Below, piece by piece: positions 5,581 through 7,503 of a DNA stretch of 7,503 nucleotides (within the stretch, counting starts at the first letter, position 1; each line of letters starts with the position of its first letter). The notes beneath the pieces were generated by a model, which saw only the letters and a list, made by a program, of their open reading frames with translations, had not been told where the DNA came from and searched no databases. The position numbers were made by a program, and so were the translations under genes. The DNA comes from Bacteroidota bacterium (lineage in GTDB: Bacteria; Bacteroidota; Bacteroidia; Flavobacteriales; Flavobacteriaceae): NCBI GenBank assembly GCA_009937085.1, contig JAACDD010000048.1:1-7503 (forward strand). The letters run 5' to 3'.

Positions 5581-7395
5581 ATGAAATATATCATCACTTT
5601 TTGCGTATTTTTTTTACCTGCGTATCTATTTTCACAAGTACAACTTCTAAACAAAATTCCACTAGAAAAACAAGTGGCCATAGCTGATGCAATTGTTGAA
5701 GGTAAAGTTGTTAATAAGGTATCCTATTGGGATGTGGGTCACAAAAATATTTATACGGTTCACACCCTTGAAGTTAGCAAAATACACAAAGGAGACAGCA
5801 AGTCAGAAATACACCTTGTAAGCCTTGGCGGTACCATTGGACTTCAATCGCATATTGTTCGTCCTGCACTGAAACTCCCCGTAAATGCTGTTGGGGTTTT
5901 TGTAGCAAAAAATGCTGATATCGCACTTGAAGGATTTCCATCTACAAAACCAATATATAAAAGTGTTGGACTAAGCCAAGGGGTATATCGATACAACTTA
6001 AAGAAAGGAAATGTCATAAATCCATTTTTAAGCTTCTCAAACCACAAAAAGCTAGAGGACACCATAACGTCTTTAACAAAGCGTGAAGCAACTCAAATAA
6101 AAGAAACCAATTACTTTGAAACTGAAGAGGTGAACATCAAAAAAAAAAGCGTTTTTGGTGTAGAAAAAACGCAGATTAACGCCTTAAGTCCAACAGAAAT
6201 AGCTGCTGGAAACGGTTCTGTTCTATCCATCAGTGGTGCTAATTTTGGTACAGATCTTGGAATTGTACGTTTTCAAAACGCAGATGATGGTGGTGCTACC
6301 ACCATTGAAGCCCTAGAAACAAATATTGAGAGTTGGACAGATACCGAAATAACAATTAAAGTACCGAGTGGTGCTGGTTCTGGAGCAGTAGAAGTGGAAA
6401 CAAGTGCAGGCGTAACCCATACTATTACAGGACTTGAAGTCACACACAATTATATTACCGGAAGTTACAGTGACGCTACCATTAGAGACGGAAAAGAAGT
6501 GGAATATCCCATTCATCACATTAGCGATCACAATGCAAATGAAGCTACAAGCACTGGGAATTTTGAAAACGGTGCTTATCTATTTAATTATCACACCGAC
6601 TTTGATAGCAATACTGCTGCGGTAAGTGCTTTTGAAAGCGGTTTTGATGCTATTGTTTGTAACGCTGGTTCTAAATTTACTATTAGTGATGCAACAACAA
6701 CCGCTAAATTGGTAGACGACAATATAAATTCTATTTCTTTTGACACTACTGAAGAAGGCGTTTTGGGTTTTGTTCTCAGCAGAACTTCTGGTTATGGTAT
6801 AACAAATGGCCTTACAAACGAAACCTCACTTTATTTTTTTTTTTATGAGATAGATTATGTGTTTAGTCCTGATGTGAGCTGGGATTTTAATGGAGACGCA
6901 ACATTTTCAGAGTTTGATTTTAATGCTGTGGTACGTCACGAGACAGGGCATGCTGCAGGTTTAGGGCACGTGATCAACTCGGATGAAATCATGCATTATG
7001 CTATTGGCCCGGGTCCAAAAGATGCTATCACTTCTGAACCTATTTATGACCCTGTGATAGCCAAAATAAATTTTGATAAAGCAGCTTCAACTCCTTCACC
7101 TATTACAGCAACAGATTTTTCGGACTGTTACACACTTAATCTGATAAGCCCAACGGATAATACTATTGTAGCAGCGTATCCCAATCCCGCAAACGAAAGC
7201 ATCACCCTAACCACCAAACTACCAATGCATTCCGCTTCCATTTACACGCTAACTGGAAAAATGCTACAACAAGTACCGCTTGGAAATAGCACTTCTGAAC
7301 ATTTGAATGTGAGCGAGATTCCGCAAGGGCACTATTTTATTATTATTCAATTTGAAAACAAACAAGAAGTAGTTCGCTTTATAAAAAGCAATTGA
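5581..7395 (+). CDS. Secreted metzincin-type metalloprotease with IPT/TIG domain and T9SS sorting domain
   Basis: This encodes 604 residues. MKYIITFCVFFLPAYLFS (1-18) is a Sec signal peptide. Residues about 20-130 form a beta-rich domain with no name I can give. An IPT/TIG immunoglobulin-like domain runs from about 199 to 285 (INALSPTEIAAG, SGANFG, ITIKVPSGAGSGAVEV). The catalytic region carries HETGHAAGLGH (453-463), the HExxHxxGxxH zinc motif of metzincins, with Glu454 as the general base and Met471 in EIMHY as the likely Met-turn, a spacing like matrixins. Residues 530-604, starting VAAYPNPANES, are a type A T9SS C-terminal domain ending in VVRFIKSN, so the protein should cross the outer membrane and be released or attached to the surface. 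It is divergent from idi. The gene contains A10 and T11 tracts. The substrate is unknown. Confidence 0.92.
   Translation: MKYIITFCVFFLPAYLFSQVQLLNKIPLEKQVAIADAIVEGKVVNKVSYWDVGHKNIYTVHTLEVSKIHKGDSKSEIHLVSLGGTIGLQSHIVRPALKLPVNAVGVFVAKNADIALEGFPSTKPIYKSVGLSQGVYRYNLKKGNVINPFLSFSNHKKLEDTITSLTKREATQIKETNYFETEEVNIKKKSVFGVEKTQINALSPTEIAAGNGSVLSISGANFGTDLGIVRFQNADDGGATTIEALETNIESWTDTEITIKVPSGAGSGAVEVETSAGVTHTITGLEVTHNYITGSYSDATIRDGKEVEYPIHHISDHNANEATSTGNFENGAYLFNYHTDFDSNTAAVSAFESGFDAIVCNAGSKFTISDATTTAKLVDDNINSISFDTTEEGVLGFVLSRTSGYGITNGLTNETSLYFFFYEIDYVFSPDVSWDFNGDATFSEFDFNAVVRHETGHAAGLGHVINSDEIMHYAIGPGPKDAITSEPIYDPVIAKINFDKAASTPSPITATDFSDCYTLNLISPTDNTIVAAYPNPANESITLTTKLPMHSASIYTLTGKMLQQVPLGNSTSEHLNVSEIPQGHYFIIIQFENKQEVVRFIKSN
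6139..6148 (+). repeat. A10 homopolymer inside the protease gene
   Basis: Ten A in a row encode most of Ile-Lys-Lys-Lys-Ser, in the linker between the N-terminal domain and the IPT/TIG domain. It is a second slippage-prone tract in the same gene. Confidence 0.9.
6834..6844 (+). repeat. T11 homopolymer inside the protease gene
   Basis: Eleven T in a row sit within codons for Tyr-Phe-Phe-Phe-Tyr, about 30 residues before the zinc motif. A change of one or two bases would shift the frame and remove the catalytic and sorting domains. Confidence 0.9.
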
Positions 7396-7439
7396 TATTA
7401 TTATTCGACTAAAACCTTAAGCGTTTATCAAAACCGTGG

Positions 7440-7447
7440 TATTTTTG
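7440..7447 (+). promoter_or_regulatory. Candidate -7 box for prfC
   Basis: TATTTTTG matches TAnnTTTG exactly and ends only 5 bases before the prfC ATG, so a transcript from it would be leaderless or nearly so. There is no clear TTG at the -33 position, which lowers confidence. Confidence 0.35.
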
Positions 7448-7452
7448 CAACT

Positions 7453-7503
7453 ATGAGTTTTTTGGAAGAAATAGCACGCAGACGCACTTTTGGTATCATC
7501 TCG
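7453..7503 (+). CDS. prfC: Peptide chain release factor 3 (RF3), N-terminal fragment
   Basis: Only the first 17 codons are in the window, reading MSFLEEIARRRTFGIIS. This matches the start of RF3, where a short helix and a [K/R]RRTF.IIS strand lead into the HPDAGKTT GTP-binding loop just beyond the right edge. RF3 is a translational GTPase that removes RF1/RF2 from the ribosome after peptide release. LepA and BipA, which are related GTPases, have different N-termini, so RF3 is preferred, though the fragment is short. The start is set by the family N-terminus and by a -7-like box immediately upstream. Confidence 0.8.
   Translation, partial: MSFLEEIARRRTFGIIS

Noticed and set aside
7396..7452. 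Possible terminator after the protease gene (ACC-GT-GGT near 7433-7440)
   Set aside because: The loop would be only two bases and the stem three pairs; not a workable hairpin.

Overview
The window looks like chromosomal DNA of a marine-type Bacteroidetes, most likely a member of the Flavobacteriia. The evidence is low G+C content, start codons mostly without strong Shine-Dalgarno sequences, several boxes matching the Bacteroidetes -7 consensus TAnnTTTG, and a secreted protein ending in a type IX secretion (T9SS) sorting domain. Most genes are ordinary housekeeping genes. There are no RNA genes, insertion sequences, CRISPR arrays or phage genes that I can see.

Layout. (a) 1-487, minus: the N-terminal 162 residues of a ketoacyl-ACP synthase III (FabH family), running off the left edge. 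(b) 488-785: a divergent control region. On the minus strand it holds a good promoter (TTTG-N19-TATATTTG), an 18-codon leader ORF rich in Phe/Tyr/Trp, a perfect 9-bp hairpin followed by seven U, and a further copy of the hairpin's 3' arm just before the synthase start. This has the layout of a transcription attenuator and is the most interesting thing in the window. (c) 786-2666, plus: htpG, the bacterial Hsp90. (d) 2875-3270, plus: an exported thioredoxin-fold protein with a WCGSC motif, closed by a clear intrinsic terminator. (e) 3365-4302, plus: a two-gene unit, a small two-helix K+ channel overlapping an AlkB-type 2-oxoglutarate/Fe(II) dioxygenase. (f) 4289-5498, minus: a three-gene unit transcribed idi, then a PTPS/QueD-family gene, then a small conserved-looking protein of unknown function; its end overlaps the AlkB gene by 14 bp. 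(g) 5581-7395, plus: a secreted metzincin-type metalloprotease with an IPT/TIG domain and a T9SS C-terminal domain; its gene carries an A10 and a T11 tract. (h) 7453-7503, plus: the first 17 codons of prfC (release factor 3), running off the right edge.

The genes do not form one pathway. Themes are protein quality control (HtpG, thioredoxin-like protein, RF3), alkylation repair (AlkB), isoprenoid and pterin metabolism (Idi, PTPS/QueD) and secreted proteolysis. Several starts were moved downstream from the longest possible ORF (htpG to 786, idi to 5498, protease to 5581) using family N-termini, the signal peptide and promoter position.
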